A stretch of 64,000 bases of DNA from Spirogloea muscicola (taxonomy: Eukaryota > Streptophyta > Zygnematophyceae > Spirogloeales > Spirogloeaceae): the NCBI GenBank assembly GCA_009602725.1, contig WELB01000021.1, positions 741,502 through 805,501 of the forward strand, read 5' to 3'. Positions within the stretch are counted from its first letter, which is position 1. Every line of letters begins with the position of its first letter. Below, piece by piece: positions 22,540-34,659 of this stretch. The notes beneath the pieces are model-generated. The model did no database searches and was not told the origin of the DNA. It was given only the letters and a program-made list of their open reading frames with translations. Both the position numbers and the translations under genes were made by a program.

Positions 22540-23709
22540 ATGGCTCGGCTTGCCGTTGCCGCCTTGGCCCTCGCCTGTGCCGTCTCCGCCTTTGCCGCCT
22601 GCTCCCCATCCACCGCCAAGTACTTTGGTGGCGCCACCTCCGTCCAAATCCTGGAGAACCAGGTCCTCTTCACCTACGGCACCTATGGTTGCTACGCCTC
22701 TGTCGGGTAAGGGTCTGACTACCCTGGTTTCCATTCGCGGTTTTCTTCGAGCAATACCTGCCAGAAGAGAGTCTGCCTTGTGGATGCATCCTTCATTGTC
22801 CTGACGACCGTCCGTCCATTCTGAAGGGGATCCCTTCCAATGCAAAGACTGATTGCCATGCATGTACCTTTTTTGGTGCCTGCCAGTTCCGGAGCCGGTT
22901 ACACCGGCTTCAAGGCCAATACCTACCAGGTTGCCTCATCTGACGCGGCCATGACAACCGCCCAGGAGAGTGGCTTGGGCTTCAGCAAGCTCACCATTCC
23001 TCAGGGCCTGCAGTCTTACTCCATCCTCTACAATGGCGGCACTCGGCTGGCGCTGTCTTGCCAGAGCCTTGCTGACCTCTACTCTGGCTACTCCGTCGCC
23101 ATTGGCGGTGGTGCCATTACTGTCCCAGTCGGTCGCTCCGACTCCTCCGGCACAACCTTTGTCTTCTCTTCCTACCTGAATCTGTGCACTGCTAGTGGTT
23201 CCCGCCCGTGGCCCGCGTCCAAGGTCGGCGAAACTGTCGCGTGGGGCTCCCCTCGCCTGGTCACTGCCGCCGGCTCCGGCGGCGTTGCTTCATACGTTCT
23301 CTCCCGCCCTGGTTCCCTCACCTATCTTGGTAATCCAGTTGCCGCTACCTTGGTTACCGGCAACATCCGCATCGCTTTCACAAACAACCATGCTGACCAG
23401 AACTACCAAGGTAGCTCATGCTTTGTGACCAGTGCCGTCCCCATATCTTTACCGTCTGCTACAGCCACCTGGTCTAAAGTCAGGACCATTTTCCAGCCTG
23501 GCTCCGGTGTCTGCCCTATGGTATCATTCGTCTACATCTGGGCCCGCAAAACATACCTCCCTGGCATTCCCACTGTTACTCAAACAAAAGCTTTCCTCAA
23601 CTTCACATACTCCACCTCCGGTCAAAACCTCCTCCCTCCCCTTGGCTTTGTAGGTGTACCCTCCAGCCTTCTCACCCAGAACAGGAATGCTGTTGTTACC
23701 ATTACATAG
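22540..23709 (+). CDS. Secreted PstS-like phosphate-binding protein
   Basis: Two exons, 22540-22706 and 22887-23709, joined across a 180-base intron (GTCGG|GTAAGG ... TGCCAG|TTCC), give 329 residues. Residues 1-20 form a clean signal peptide (MARLAVAALALACAVSAFAA), so the protein is exported. The body follows bacterial PstS in order: VGSGAGYTGF (55-64), the ASSDAAM block (72-78) like GASDAPL, RSDSSGTTFVFSSYL (139-153) like the R-DGSGT phosphate-binding loop, a PGSLTYLG block, and near the end FVYIWARKTY and KAFLNFTYSTSGQNLLPPLG. Asp75, Arg139, Ser143, Gly144 and Thr145 align with known phosphate ligands of E. coli PstS. The likely role is binding phosphate, or a similar oxyanion, at the cell surface or wall. 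No ABC transporter partner lies nearby. A TGTAA at 23815 could be the algal polyadenylation signal. The exon junction falls exactly within the GSGAG motif and restores it, which supports the model. Confidence 0.85.
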
Positions 23710-24960
23710 TTTTGCACAATAACTGCTAGCCAGTTTGGTAAAATGACAGCTCAAATTTGATACAAATGAAAAAGTGAACACTGGTTGAACAATATGAAAG
23801 AATATTTTTTTCTGTGTAACAAAAACTCCAAAAGTTGACCAATGATGACCAATGACCAATGATACACTACAACAATAACGGATTGTACAAACGAGAAGTG
23901 AACAGGAGTCGAACAATATGAAAATAAATTTTGTAAAACACTATATTCTTCGAAAATTGACACTAAAATAAGAAGAAAAAAAAATTGTAAATATTAAAAC
24001 AATGTCACGGACATATGACTGTAACATTCCAACAATATTTAAGATGCATATGAATGAGTATATAACTATCAAAATCAACATAACAAACACGTGAAACATG
24101 AAACCTTTAAGCTAACACTCTCAGTAGACAAGCTAACTTGGTTTTAAAATATGTAATATTCAGAAAATTTGATTTTTTCAGAACTTCTTTAACAACCTCA
24201 ATACCATACATACATATGACACGCTACAAATATAATCAACTCAATGAAATGTAGTACACCTTTTAGTCGGCAAAATCTTCACCCAATACTAATATCTTAA
24301 CCAAAAAAAAGCACAACTGAGAAGTGAAATCTTCCAAATACAAAATTCTATCTCTAACTCGGTTACACAAGGATAGTTGACCATAAGGCAGAGTACGAAG
24401 CGAGAGTAGAAACTAAATGCTTCTATCCTATGGTCACAATCTTTGCAGTAACACGAATTTCCATTCTTTTTCCTTGAATAACAAACTATGAGGGGAATCG
24501 GTTAGATACGCCTTAGTAATCTTATCAATCACACCAGTATTACAGCTTGCAACCCTTCATATGACCGATTATTATGACCAAATCTTCAGCAGCGACCAAG
24601 CTACTTCATCATTACCGGATGTCATCTAGTCCGGGCTATACAATGCTGTTTCGCTGTAAATGCAGAAATCCTATCCTAGTGTATCAGATCTTTGGTTCTC
24701 ATCATAATCTCTTAAGGGTCTGCCTTTCTCATGCAAAGGATAGAAAATTTCAAATCGTTACATTGCGTCTATCGTATTGTGATTTTATTGCTAGGTACAC
24801 CAAAATTCAAAGCAACACATAATATCAACAATACTATCTGTACCAGTGGTAGCTGTTTAACTCCGCCTGTTACTACGGACCACTTTACAGGCCCGCAGAT
24901 ACACCTCTTGAATCATGTTTGAACTCAGAAGTACTGGTTAAGCGTCTTTTCCGATCTACA
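23710..24960. other. AT-rich gene-free island
   Basis: Right after the PstS-like stop the sequence turns strongly AT-rich for about 1.2 kb, unlike all other parts of the window. An imperfect direct repeat of about 38 bases occurs at 23771-23808 and 23895-23933 (both with GAACAATATGAAA). No coding potential with motifs, no organelle gene and no element ends were recognised. Confidence 0.5.
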
Positions 24961-25289
24961 CGAGGTGGCTGATAGATTTTCGAAGCGTGAATTTGCACAT
25001 ATCAAAAAATGTGAGAGAACACATTGTCTCAGTCGCTCTTCAGCTGACATGCAAAGAACAGAACCAGCACAAAAGGGACCTGTTTTTGCTCAGCTGTTGC
25101 TGGTAGAGCTGCTTCTTGAACCACCTGAGACATGTTGGCACCAGTACTATTCTGAAGCATGGTACTCAGTCTCTTTATCGTCCAAGCAAGATCGCTGACA
25201 TAACACTGGGTGCTGTGTGCATCCTTGTCTAGTTGTAACTCAGTGATAACAACTGACTGTGTGTACATCTGAAGCTACTCTAGCTCTAG

Positions 25290-25880
25290 GCAGGTGAGGC
25301 ACTTTTGTCAGTGTAGTAATTGTGAATTTAAAACTGGCTGGATAACGTGCAATTCCAGCTCCCAGCTAATGCTGTGATCGAATATCACTACGTTTGCATT
25401 GGAATTCAGTCGTGTCAAATTGTTTAGAGCTTGTAGCAACAATCGAAGCAAGGTGTAAGTTGTCATACTTTGGAATTTGAGCACCCTGCTTGGAGTCAGA
25501 CATCCCTGTAAACTGCTCATCGCCATCTTGCTTTCCTGCCCGAGAGTTAGCAAGTGCAGCTACTTTAGCTCTGCTAACGGCATTAGCTTGACAGCTGGCT
25601 AATGGTTTTGTCAGTTGGTCCAGGTGCTTCTCCAGTCTGTCGAACTGAGACTCATCCTTTTTCGTGAAGTGAGTAGACGAAGATCCCAGGGACTGAGCAG
25701 ACAAAGTATTTGGGTTCTTCTCCCAGTAATGTGGATCGACATGACCCGACCTTCCGCAGTAAGAACAAGTCGCTCCAAGCGTCTGATGCAAGGCAGTGCA
25801 AATATTACTTCATGTGACCTGTCTTACCACGACTGCGGCACTTCACAACAGCTCGTGGTTGGTAATGGTTAGCTCCATGG
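25290..25880 (-). mobile_element. Copia-type LTR retrotransposon gag fossil
   Basis: On the minus strand zinc-knuckle-like motifs (for example CSYCGRSGHV) are followed by a Lys/Gln-rich stretch, as in the gag region of Ty1/Copia elements. No long terminal repeats, protease or polymerase are next to it. It is a broken, isolated fragment and looks old. A helix-rich frame at 25078-25268 (-) next to it is of unknown origin. Confidence 0.5.
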
Positions 25881-25924
25881 TTCATCTTCTGAAAGTTACC
25901 AGGTTCAGCCCCAAGCTGCCTCCA

Positions 25925-27610
25925 TCTCTAAGTTGCAACCGCCACTGCATGAATGCAAGTCCTCCGCCGCCACCCCTAGTGCCCCATGCCTTCCGGCCGC
26001 TATGGATCTCAAAGCCGGTCAACATGCCTGCGGCAGATCTCAATAAAAAAGGCTGCATGGCTTATGTGAGTTCACAACTGGCACAGCAGGATCACTCCAA
26101 GCGCACCATGGGATGCATGAGCTGCACGGGCAGGCCCTCCATGAGTTTGAGGTGCCGACGCATGTGAAGGTCCTTGACATGGGCATTGCTGCAGCAGCAG
26201 GAGCTGCATCAGCGACTGCAGCAGCCCGAAGATATGGTGAGTAGGTCTTGACCACTCTCTTGCCAGTGCTTCTTGACGCAGCTGTCTGGGAAGGCAAAGT
26301 TCGCTGACAAATAAGTCTGTAGGCGTGACTGAAGCTCTTCATTGGTATTGTGAGGCTTGGATGGAGGATGCAGGCGTTGGCCTGACTACCTTTGATACAA
26401 AAGTTATGGTCCTTGAAGCTACTCAGAGACCCTGCATGCTTGACCAGAGTTGCACTGAGATAGATGGATGGATTCTCAAGTGCGACTCAGATATACTTTG
26501 TCATCCTTGCCGATCTTATAGGCCTTCTTGCTGGCACAACTGATGAGCTCCAAACAGCTGCAAAATGGAAGGCTTCATGATGAGCTCCAAACAGCTGCAA
26601 ATTGGAAAGCTTCATTACTTCCATTGCACCTTTTGGAGATGCAATCTAAAGGGTCCAAGCTTCACCTGAACGGCCAGCTTATCCCTCTCTTGGCATACAG
26701 TCCGGGTGGTTGTGAGCTGTGATTGGTATGATGCGTTGCATAGGAACGGCATTCTTGGATAGCAATGCAGAAGTGCTATCAGGATGTCAGGATTCCTTAG
26801 TCAGCCGGGAATTATTAAGATGCCTGCTGCAGACTGTCTGACCAGTGCAGAGGCTTACTGGAGTTTAGGTCAGTGCTCAGTACTTGATGCCGAAGCACGA
26901 GGAACAGATAAACGTGACATTCCAGTAAGACCACCTTAGCAGCAAGCAAATGCTCCAAGGCGCGGCGACTTGGAAACCAGGCCTGCAGCCAGGTAGATTT
27001 CATGGAGCAGGTCATGCCATATATCCCATGATCGGCCCAATGTCCAATCGCAGCAAGCAAGTACCGATGCAGAGCGTGATATCTCAACAAGAGCAAGCTG
27101 CACTGCTTAAAGGACGCCTAGCCCTAGCATTTGTACATGGCAGAAGTATGTCAAATCGGCTTGTACCAGAAGTAGGTGAATCGGACGGTTATCTACAACG
27201 GAGCGCACTGAACTAGAAAAAGACGGGCATTTACAATCTATTGACGATTCTCGCAAATGATTGTGATAGCTTGTGAAGTCAAGGAAGCCAGTAAAGCAGG
27301 GGCGCCAGCATTCTTGGGACGGGTCAACAAGGCTGGGTCAACAAGGCTATTTTCCTATTTTCACCTGGAGCACGTTGTTACACTCGTGCTTGCAGCAGTG
27401 ATGCTATCCAAGAAGGAGGACAGGACCACAAGTGTCTGAGGTTCTAGATACACTGCCGTACTTGCCAATGTGGGCCTCCAGCACTCCAGAAGCATCAGGA
27501 GGTCACTATGAAGATGTGTGGCTGTCGCTCGGGCAGTTCTGCGGAGATGCCATGCTTTCACAAGTGTGCTGCCTATGCAGAAGACCTGCCAGAGAGTCAC
27601 GGATAGACAG
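25925..27610 (-). pseudogene. Duplicated gene-like unit, copy 1 (decayed)
   Basis: This stretch is colinear with 29430-31140. On the minus strand the best conserved exon is 27365-27585, with acceptor CTGGCAG|GTC and donor CTCCAG|GTGAAA. It encodes VFCIGSTLVKAWHLRRTARA and a LSSFLDSITAAS block. It is 221 bases long against 222 in copy 2, so a one-base change puts its end out of frame. Further minus-strand blocks shared by both copies are ANFAFP...VK.HWQES (near 26.3 kb) and LAFMQW (near 25.94 kb). A local duplication of about 37 bases occurs at 26541-26617. The family is unknown. The frame loss suggests a pseudogene, though sequencing error cannot be excluded. Confidence 0.45.
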
Positions 27611-27629
27611 TGCACACAAGTTAAATTTG

Positions 27630-29080
27630 CACGGCCGGACCTCCCGGATGCTGGTCGTCACTCTTCGAGCACTACAATCTGCCCTCTGGTATGCGGAAGA
27701 GGGTGTCCTCTGGCATGCGGAAGAGGGTGCCAACTGGTTTATCGAGCTCGACGAGCATTTACACACCAGAAAGACAATGGCAGCTAGAGGATGGAGTGAC
27801 GTGTGCGACGACCAATGCAGATGTGAGCATTCAGCGGAGGTGCAGGGCACGTCCAGACGTCCAAGGGCCAGAGAGGCCATACCGGGAGAAGGAGGGCGAA
27901 GCCGAAGACCGTCCAGACCATGTCACTGGAGCGCGCGCGCCAGCGGGGGAGGCAGAGAAAGGCGTGCGGTGGGTGCGAAGAGGGCAATGCACAGCTCGTG
28001 GTGAAGAGAGCCAAAGGAGAGCGGGCGAGGGGACTGCGGCGGGCGATCTGAGGGCCGCCGCGGAGCGCGGGGCGTGGGAGTGCTGCTGCGCCTGCTCGAG
28101 TCCCGTGGCTTGGGGGAAGGCAGGAGGGATGCGCCGGAGTGCCGGCTGTTTTCTCTTCCTCCCCCCTTCCTCACTTCCCTGCAGCTTCCTAGCAGCTTCT
28201 CGCAGGCGAGGCGCTGATGGGGGAGGCGGCACCTGGGGGAGGCGGCGGACGCCCCCGCCCGTGCGGGCCAGTAAGGGAGGGCCTCGAGCTCCTCCCTGGG
28301 ATGGCCTTCGGACAAACAGCTCTTCCAATATAAGGCAGTGGCTGGGTAACGCCAGCCCAAAAGGAATGAACAAGGTCCAAAGGGCCGAAAAGCGCCACCA
28401 CCACACAGCTCTGCAAGCTTTTTCCACATCTGGGAATGGCTGCTGCTTGGAAGAAAGGGGCTCTCCTCATAGCTGTGTGGCTTCAGCGCCTTCGTGGCTG
28501 CTCAACAGGGCTGCTCACCCAGTGGCCACTGAGTTGCTGTGTGCTATAGTGCTTCTCTGGCCCCTTCACGCTCTGTTCATTTTTTTTTCTGTGCTGGGCA
28601 ATCACAGCCACCGCCCTCTCCCGGAAGAGTCTTCCTTCTCCTTCTGTCGGCCCTTGTGAGCTTGGCCTCTGACAGCCATTGCCTTATATTGGAAAAAGCT
28701 GTTTCCTTTTGACCTTGTCCATCCTTCTGGGGCTGGCTTTTTATGGCCCTCGCCCCCTTCGAAAGAGCTCTTAAACCACACAGTTAGGCAAAGTGGCTGC
28801 AGCGGACGAGAGCTTACTAACCCCGAGTCAGTAGAAGAAGCCCTCCTTTCCCAGCCCCTATTCTCTGTGGGCGCTCACTTCTCTCTTTCTCCTCCAACCC
28901 TCTCCTTGCACAATCTAGCATTTGAAGAAGCTTGCTACTGGAGAGCATCCGTGTCATACTCCGCTGGGCCCTTAGTTGGCGCCGGCGAGGCGCGCCGCCT
29001 CGGCCAGCGGGAGATGCTGCGCGCTCCTCCCCTGCAGCTAAGACTGAAGCTGTGCACATGCACCGGTGCGCACGGGGAAG
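27630..29080. repeat. Region with LINE type A tails and a 24-base tandem duplication
   Basis: Two near-identical units TCTGG(T/C)ATGCGGAAGAGGGTG occur at about 27686-27732. Tail A cores lie at about 28335-28405 (-), 28660-28690 (+) and 28705-28770 (+), and a reversed LINE C-terminus (LLLLTRG) near 28820-28850 (-). Long frames in the GC-rich part 27.8-28.3 kb exist on both strands and have no recognisable domain. Confidence 0.4.
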
Positions 29081-29084
29081 AAGA

Positions 29085-29335
29085 CGTGTGTGAAGTGATG
29101 GAGGGCCTAAGTAGCCCAAGTACAAAGACAAGCACATCCAGAGATATACATTACGTGCTGCTTAGCCGACCCGCTCAGTAACCACGGTTCCGCAAGTAGA
29201 GGTCGCTAGTCGACGTCCGATGGCTACCGGGTGGTACTTTGAAGCCCTTATGCGACCCATCAGATGTCGCCCAGCTCTCAAGTGCAAAGCGCATGCCTGA
29301 CCTCGGTGCAAGTAGGCTACTACACGACAAGGAGA
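29085..29335 (-). mobile_element. LINE 3' end, tail type B
   Basis: The minus-strand frame gives VVAYLHRGQACALHLRAGRH, the LINE C-terminal helix, then a diverged ending and a tail with TTTGTACTTGGGCTACTTAG and GGCCCTCCATCAC. It abuts the start of duplicated unit copy 2. Confidence 0.55.
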
Positions 29336-29429
29336 AGAGGGGAGGTGCGAGGGGAGGGGCCGTCCACCACTTCCTATGCAACCCCATGAGGGTGTCTTCC
29401 TGGAGGCACCCCGCACACGGACTGCCTCC

Positions 29430-31140
29430 ACGTCTTGATTGCCACCACCACTGCATGAACGCAAGGCTTGCACTGCCACGACACGTGCCAAATGACACAC
29501 CCCCGCTATGGCTTTCAAATCTGGTCAACATGCCTGGGGCAGATCTCAATTAGATGAGGCTGCATGGCTGACGTAACGTGACAACTGGCTAAGCAAGACT
29601 CAATCCAAGCCCACACTGGATAAAATGAGCTGCATGGGCAGGCCCTCGATGAGGTGCCCATGCTTGTGAATGTGCTTGACACAGGCTTTGCTGCAGCAGC
29701 AGGAGCTGCATCAGCAACTTCAGCAGCCTGAAGAGGGGGTGAGTGAAATTTTGCCACCCTCTTGCCACTTCTACTTGAGGCGATGCTCTGGAAAGGCAAA
29801 GTTAGCTTGCGCTACAACCAGGTCTGCGGCGTACTTTTACCGGACCGTAGGCTAGTCACAGCATACAGTGACCTATAGGCGTGACTGAGCTCTCAAGCTC
29901 TCAATCGAGAAGTGTAAGGCTTGGGTGGAGTATGCAGGGTCTTGAGCTGACCACCTTTGATACAAAAGCAGCAGTCAGGTCCTCGATGCTACTTATTGAC
30001 CCTGTATGCTTGACCTGATAGCATTGAGGGAAGATGCGCGGTGCGCAATGAGATAGATGGATCGTCAGATACAACTGGAAGTCTAGTTCGTCCTCGTTGT
30101 ATGCAATGTATGCCTTTTTGATGGCACAGCTGATGAGCTCCACCAAGCTGCAAATTATAACAGTTCTCATCACTTCCAGAGTTGCACCTCGGAGATGCTA
30201 TCTAGAGGGTCATCAAGCGTACAGTACATCGGAAAGTGAGCTGAGTGACTAGCATCATGCATTGTAGGAATGGCATTCTTGGAGAGCAATGCACAACTGA
30301 CACCAGGATGTGATACTCCCGACTATTCAGAAATTCTCAAGATGACTTCTGTGAAATGTCTATTGGAAGAAAGATCTTACCAGTATTTAGATCAGTGCTC
30401 AGCTATTGATGATGCTTCTGAAGAACGAGGATGAGGTCCAGGAGATATCTCAGCAGGACCTGCTTAGCAGCATTCAGATGCACCAAGGCGTGGCGAGTTG
30501 GAAACCAGGCCTGCAGCCAGGAACATATTATAGAGCAGGTCATGCCAAATGTCCCATAATCGGCCCAATGTCCAACCACCAGCAAGCCAGTAACCACGAA
30601 GAGCGTGACATGTCAACAGAAGCAAGCTGCACAGCAAAAGGAGGCTCTGCCACAAGGAGCAAGCCCTTGCCACCTAGATTGTTCATGTCAGAAGTATCTT
30701 GTGCTGTGCTTGTACTATGAGCAGGTGGAACAGACGGTTACGTACAGCGGAGCATACTGAACGAAGAGAGACAACCATTACAAGCGCTAGACAATCATCT
30801 CGGAAGATCGTGATAAAAGCGTACAAGTCAAATGGTCGCCACTGTATGGGGGGGCGTCAGGGTGCTCGAGACAGCTCAACAAGGCCTATTTGAAGTGTCA
30901 CCTGGAGCACGGTGGTACACTCAGAGCTTGCAGCAGTGATGCTGTCCAAGAAGGAGGACAGGACTTCAAGTACCTCAGGCTCCAACAGCAGTGCCGTGTT
31001 TGCTAGTACAGCCCCCCTGTATTCCAAAAGCATCAGGAGCTCACTTTGAAGACCTGTGGCTTTCGCTCGGGCAGTTCTGCGGAGACGCCATGCTTTCAGG
31101 ATTGCCCTGCCTATGCAGAGGACCTGCCAGAAGATTCACA
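29430..31140 (-). pseudogene. Duplicated gene-like unit, copy 2
   Basis: Colinear with 25925-27610. On the minus strand the exon 30902-31123 has acceptor CTGGCAG|GTC, donor CTCCAG|GTGACA and 74 codons in phase 0/0: VLCIGRAILKAWRLRRTARA ... EVLSSFLDSITAASSECTTV then LQ. Differences from copy 1 are partly synonymous in a second shared block near 30.48-30.6 kb (WTLGR.WDIWHDLL and LAAGLVS), so a coding past on the minus strand is likely. Other blocks contain stops, so the copy as a whole is probably dead or only partly active. The exon ends like those at 2.8 and 4.9 kb. Function unknown. Confidence 0.45.
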
Positions 31141-31149
31141 GAAAGACAA

Positions 31150-33000
31150 TGCACATGAATGAAAGAATCTTTCAGTGGAGGGCTTAACTTGCATACATGA
31201 GCTACATTACGGCCAGACACCCCGAATGCTGGTCGTCACTCTTCGACCACATCGCTCATGACAGTGTCGAGGTTCAGTACAAAGCAACAGTCCAGATGCT
31301 GAAAACAGATGCCCAAGGGATAGTCACTGATACGACCCATGATGTTGGCTAGCTATGAGCTTATGAGACCATCTTGTGACTTGAACTTTGTTTGTTTGAT
31401 GGGGAGTTGGAGCTCATGTTGACTAGACTTATGACGATTCTTTATGTTGTAGAGAGTGCCAGCTGCCTGTTAGCAGCTGCATGCAGATGTAATTATCACT
31501 CACAAGCTAATGGTTTCCCGCCTAGCAACTGTGCCCACTCTTGAAACGGTTGTCCGTTGACAGTGTCAGCACAACTCAAGAACGATAGACTCGAGCGGTG
31601 GTTCCTTGTTGAGCTACTGCATGCTCTTCTGGAGCTTGCGAAATCTTCAAATTTCCTGCAACCAGTGAACCTGCTCAGACCACCAAGATAACGCACGACG
31701 ACAGCAACGTAAGCTGTCAGACAGCTGTCACGTCCAACATCTATTTAGCACAACAATGGCGGTACTTACTCCTATGGAAAGGTATGGCAAAGTGTACTTG
31801 TCGGCTTGATAGGGGGTCCCTCTCCCTCCCTTCGGCTTATCTGATGTTCTATTGCTGACACGGGGGTAATTGAGTGGTCCTGTTTGCCCAGCCTGCGGCT
31901 CCACATAGTGTAGATGCTCTCCAAAGTTTCTCCTCATGCACTCGGCTCGCTTTCAAAGCCGCCCCTGAAGAAGAGTAGCGGCCTTTGTCATGCTGATTAT
32001 TGATGATCTGGACGGTCTTCTGAGCCAGGTCCCAACCTTTTAGGTCTTCATTCCTGGTAATGTTGCGTTCTAATGACCACAATAGGCTCACGCACGACTT
32101 GACTCGAGTTAACCTTGAATGGGGGGTAAAGAATATGGAAGGCAGGGGACCATCATTGACACACCCAGGGACTTTGCTGAGGATCACAGATTCCTGATGA
32201 CCACCAGGCTAAATGTTGCACAGAAAATACAAGCTCTGAGGCGACCAGGACGTTGAAGTGGGGGAAATTCACACTATGGAAGGACAACATGCTAGCAGGT
32301 GTAGATTGGAGATGGAGGCTGGAGACTGGGGACTGTTCGAGAGTCGCAGCTAAGATGAGTTTCAACTTCTGCAGGCTTGTTGATTTGCACTTAAGATTGG
32401 CTCTGTGGTCTCTCCTCAGTGAACGGGCGACGTGTTTACGACTAATCTATAAGCAAGCGTGCAGATAGGCAGGGATTGACGGTGGTGCAAATGGAAGCTC
32501 CAAGTGTTGACAACATCATAGGAGCCTTTGTGGCATATTCAGTAGAGCTGGGGGTATCCTCTGCAGGCAGCTAGAGTGGTTGTGGAAGCACAGTGAGTGC
32601 TTCAACGAGCACAACAGCTCGTGCTTCAATGAGCACAAGAGCTCCCCTGGCCTCCTCTTCACAGGCATCGCGTCCGGCAACTGCTCACCCGTCATCCCGC
32701 TATGGCGGTAAGTTTTTGGTGAGCTCACAAATGGATACAAGCGGAGGGATGCCTATTTGAATTCTAGGTGAAGTCCAGCCTGCCTGCACACTAGCATTGG
32801 TTCCAAAACAATCTGAAACACTGTCTTTACAGAGCTAATTTTACTTGTCCGTCATTCATTGGCCTGCTTCTCTTTGAAGTGACATGCTACGCAGTATGTT
32901 TCCACACTCGCCCCGCTGCAAGTACCTCCTACTAGCTGCAGTTGACATCATTGGTTGTATGGGTCATCGTTTTCAAACCCCGGTAGAGAGTACTGCTAAG
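31150..33000. other. No assigned gene; a LINE C-terminus scrap
   Basis: At about 31830-31875 (+) the sequence CTTCGGCTTATCTGATG ... CTGACACGGGGGTAATTGAG matches the LINE ending (SDx.LLTRG-stop). Elsewhere small frames only; nothing else is supported. Confidence 0.4.
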
Positions 33001-33150
33001 ACATGGACGAAATGAGGATGTGCTTCCGACTGAGATGGGCTTGCCGGCAGCACTTTCTTCCTCGCACCTTCTTGTGTCAGCCTGTTTGCAGCGAGCTAGG
33101 CTCATGCTTTGCACCAGAAGGTGGACGAGCTCTAATTGTTGACAAAGGGA
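33000..33150 (+). mobile_element. LINE type B C-terminal scrap
   Basis: GATGTGCTTCCGACTGAGAT (33014-33033) and the following 120 bases align with the type B coding end at 15.5-15.66 kb and 47.35-47.49 kb (RWACRQ, C..L.L..ALHQKAGRAL equivalents in a shifted frame). No tail follows, so the copy is cut at both ends. Confidence 0.45.
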
Positions 33151-33489
33151 CTTTCGGTGTGCGCGAAACATTCTTGAGCCATCGTGTGTTGGCGGTACAT
33201 AGACTGCAGTATCCACTTGGTGTAGTGGCAAACATTGTCCTGGATCATCTTCCCACTAGCGCAGTGGCTGTGCAGGGTGATGAGGTAGTCCTTTCCGCAG
33301 ACCATTCTCGCATCTCCACACCTTGACCATTGGCTGCAACACAAGGATTCTGCCGACTTTGCTTGCGGCCTGCGCTCACCTGCCCTTGCCCTTCTGCTGC
33401 CGCCAGCCACCGGCTGTCCAATATCAACCAAGCAATGAGACAGGCATGAATAAGTCACATGCACAGAGGTTGTTGACACCCTTTATCTA

Positions 33490-34510
33490 GCAAGTGTGCC
33501 CGAGTAGAGCCAGCATGCATGCACCTGCTCAGCGAGTGGCGGACGCTCCCCCACTGCAGGTCTTTGAGGAGCAGGCAGAGAGTGATCAGCCTCTGCAGGT
33601 GCCTGTCGTGCCTGTCGTGCCCTTCGTGCCTGTCGTGCCTGTCGTGTCAAGTACGGATATCTGCAGGCAGGTGATGGATGCTGTGAGCTGCATGGCAAGT
33701 GGGTATTGCTTGAGTTCATCCCTGTTGGTGCCTGGCAGGGGCAAGACACACCTGAGCAGCACGCTCCTGCCAAGGAGGTGGCGCACCAGCATAAGCTGCG
33801 GGCACTTGTTGGGCATGTGAAGCATGCTGGCCTGCTGCTTGTGGACAGGTTCCTCTCTTCAGGGCCCAGTACAGGTGTTAATGAATTCACTGACTGGACG
33901 GAGAAGGGATATAAAGTCGTCTTGAAGAGGGGCTGCAAGACAGAGAGTGCATAGAGATGGACATGCTGGGCCAGATTCAGCTGGCACTTTTGCCCATCTG
34001 TTTTCGCAGAGGGTTGAGGCACAATGTGCTGCACAGTCATATGCCACAATCCAGCGGGAGCAGGTGCTGGTCAAGGCTCATGGTGCTGTTAATATTTCTG
34101 TAACAAGCATGGAGGCTTCAGCAGTGAAGATGTTTGTGAAAACAGGCAGCACTTGCGTGCTTTGATGCACGCGAAGATTCGCAGCAGGGCGCTGGGCATG
34201 GTTTGCATTACTACCTGCTCTGGCCGGCAAGCTTGCTGCAAGATGATGCTCTGGCAGATATCCTTACTAGTGTCTGTGCAGAGGACGACGATTCTCTGAG
34301 TTGGCATAGGCTGTATATCTTCGGCCCATTGAGAGCAACTGCAGGCTTTGCACTTGCTGTGTACATCAGAGTGCCTGGGAATATGGACAACTCTTGTAAC
34401 GTTCTGAATATCAACCACCAGCTCTTCAAGTGGTGTGACTGTCTCGTGTTACGGTCTCTCCACACCATCTGTGAGTGTGGCATGCTAGCTGAATCTTGCA
34501 AGTGATACGC
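33490..34510 (+). other. Unassigned open segments with a 9-base minisatellite
   Basis: A 9-base repeat (CCTGTCGTG) occurs about five times at 33601-33648 and encodes VPVVPVVPFVPVVPVV. Longer open pieces follow on the plus strand at 33706-33954, 33947-34165 and 34203-34505. They look protein-like (LLVDRFLSSGPSTG, YIFGPLRATAGFALAVYIRV) but no family is recognised. They may be exons or an old mobile element. Confidence 0.3.
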
Positions 34511-34659
34511 AGGAATAGAGTAGAGGCTGTCCCACCGTGGCTGCGTTCCAGTGGTTCTGACAGCCTGCAGGGGCAGGAAGCATCTCAACCTCGCATGAGA
34601 AGGTGAAAGACGTTGAGAGCCCTGGTTTGCACGCACACAGCAGTGATGCTAAGCCACAT

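Noticed and set aside
22104-22863. Long minus-strand frames opposite the PstS-like first exon
   Set aside because: Pro/Leu/Ser runs come from the G-rich tract; the plus-strand gene is certain.
27691-28659. A 322-codon plus-strand frame
   Set aside because: It runs through a tandem duplication, GC-rich DNA and LINE tails, with no domain.
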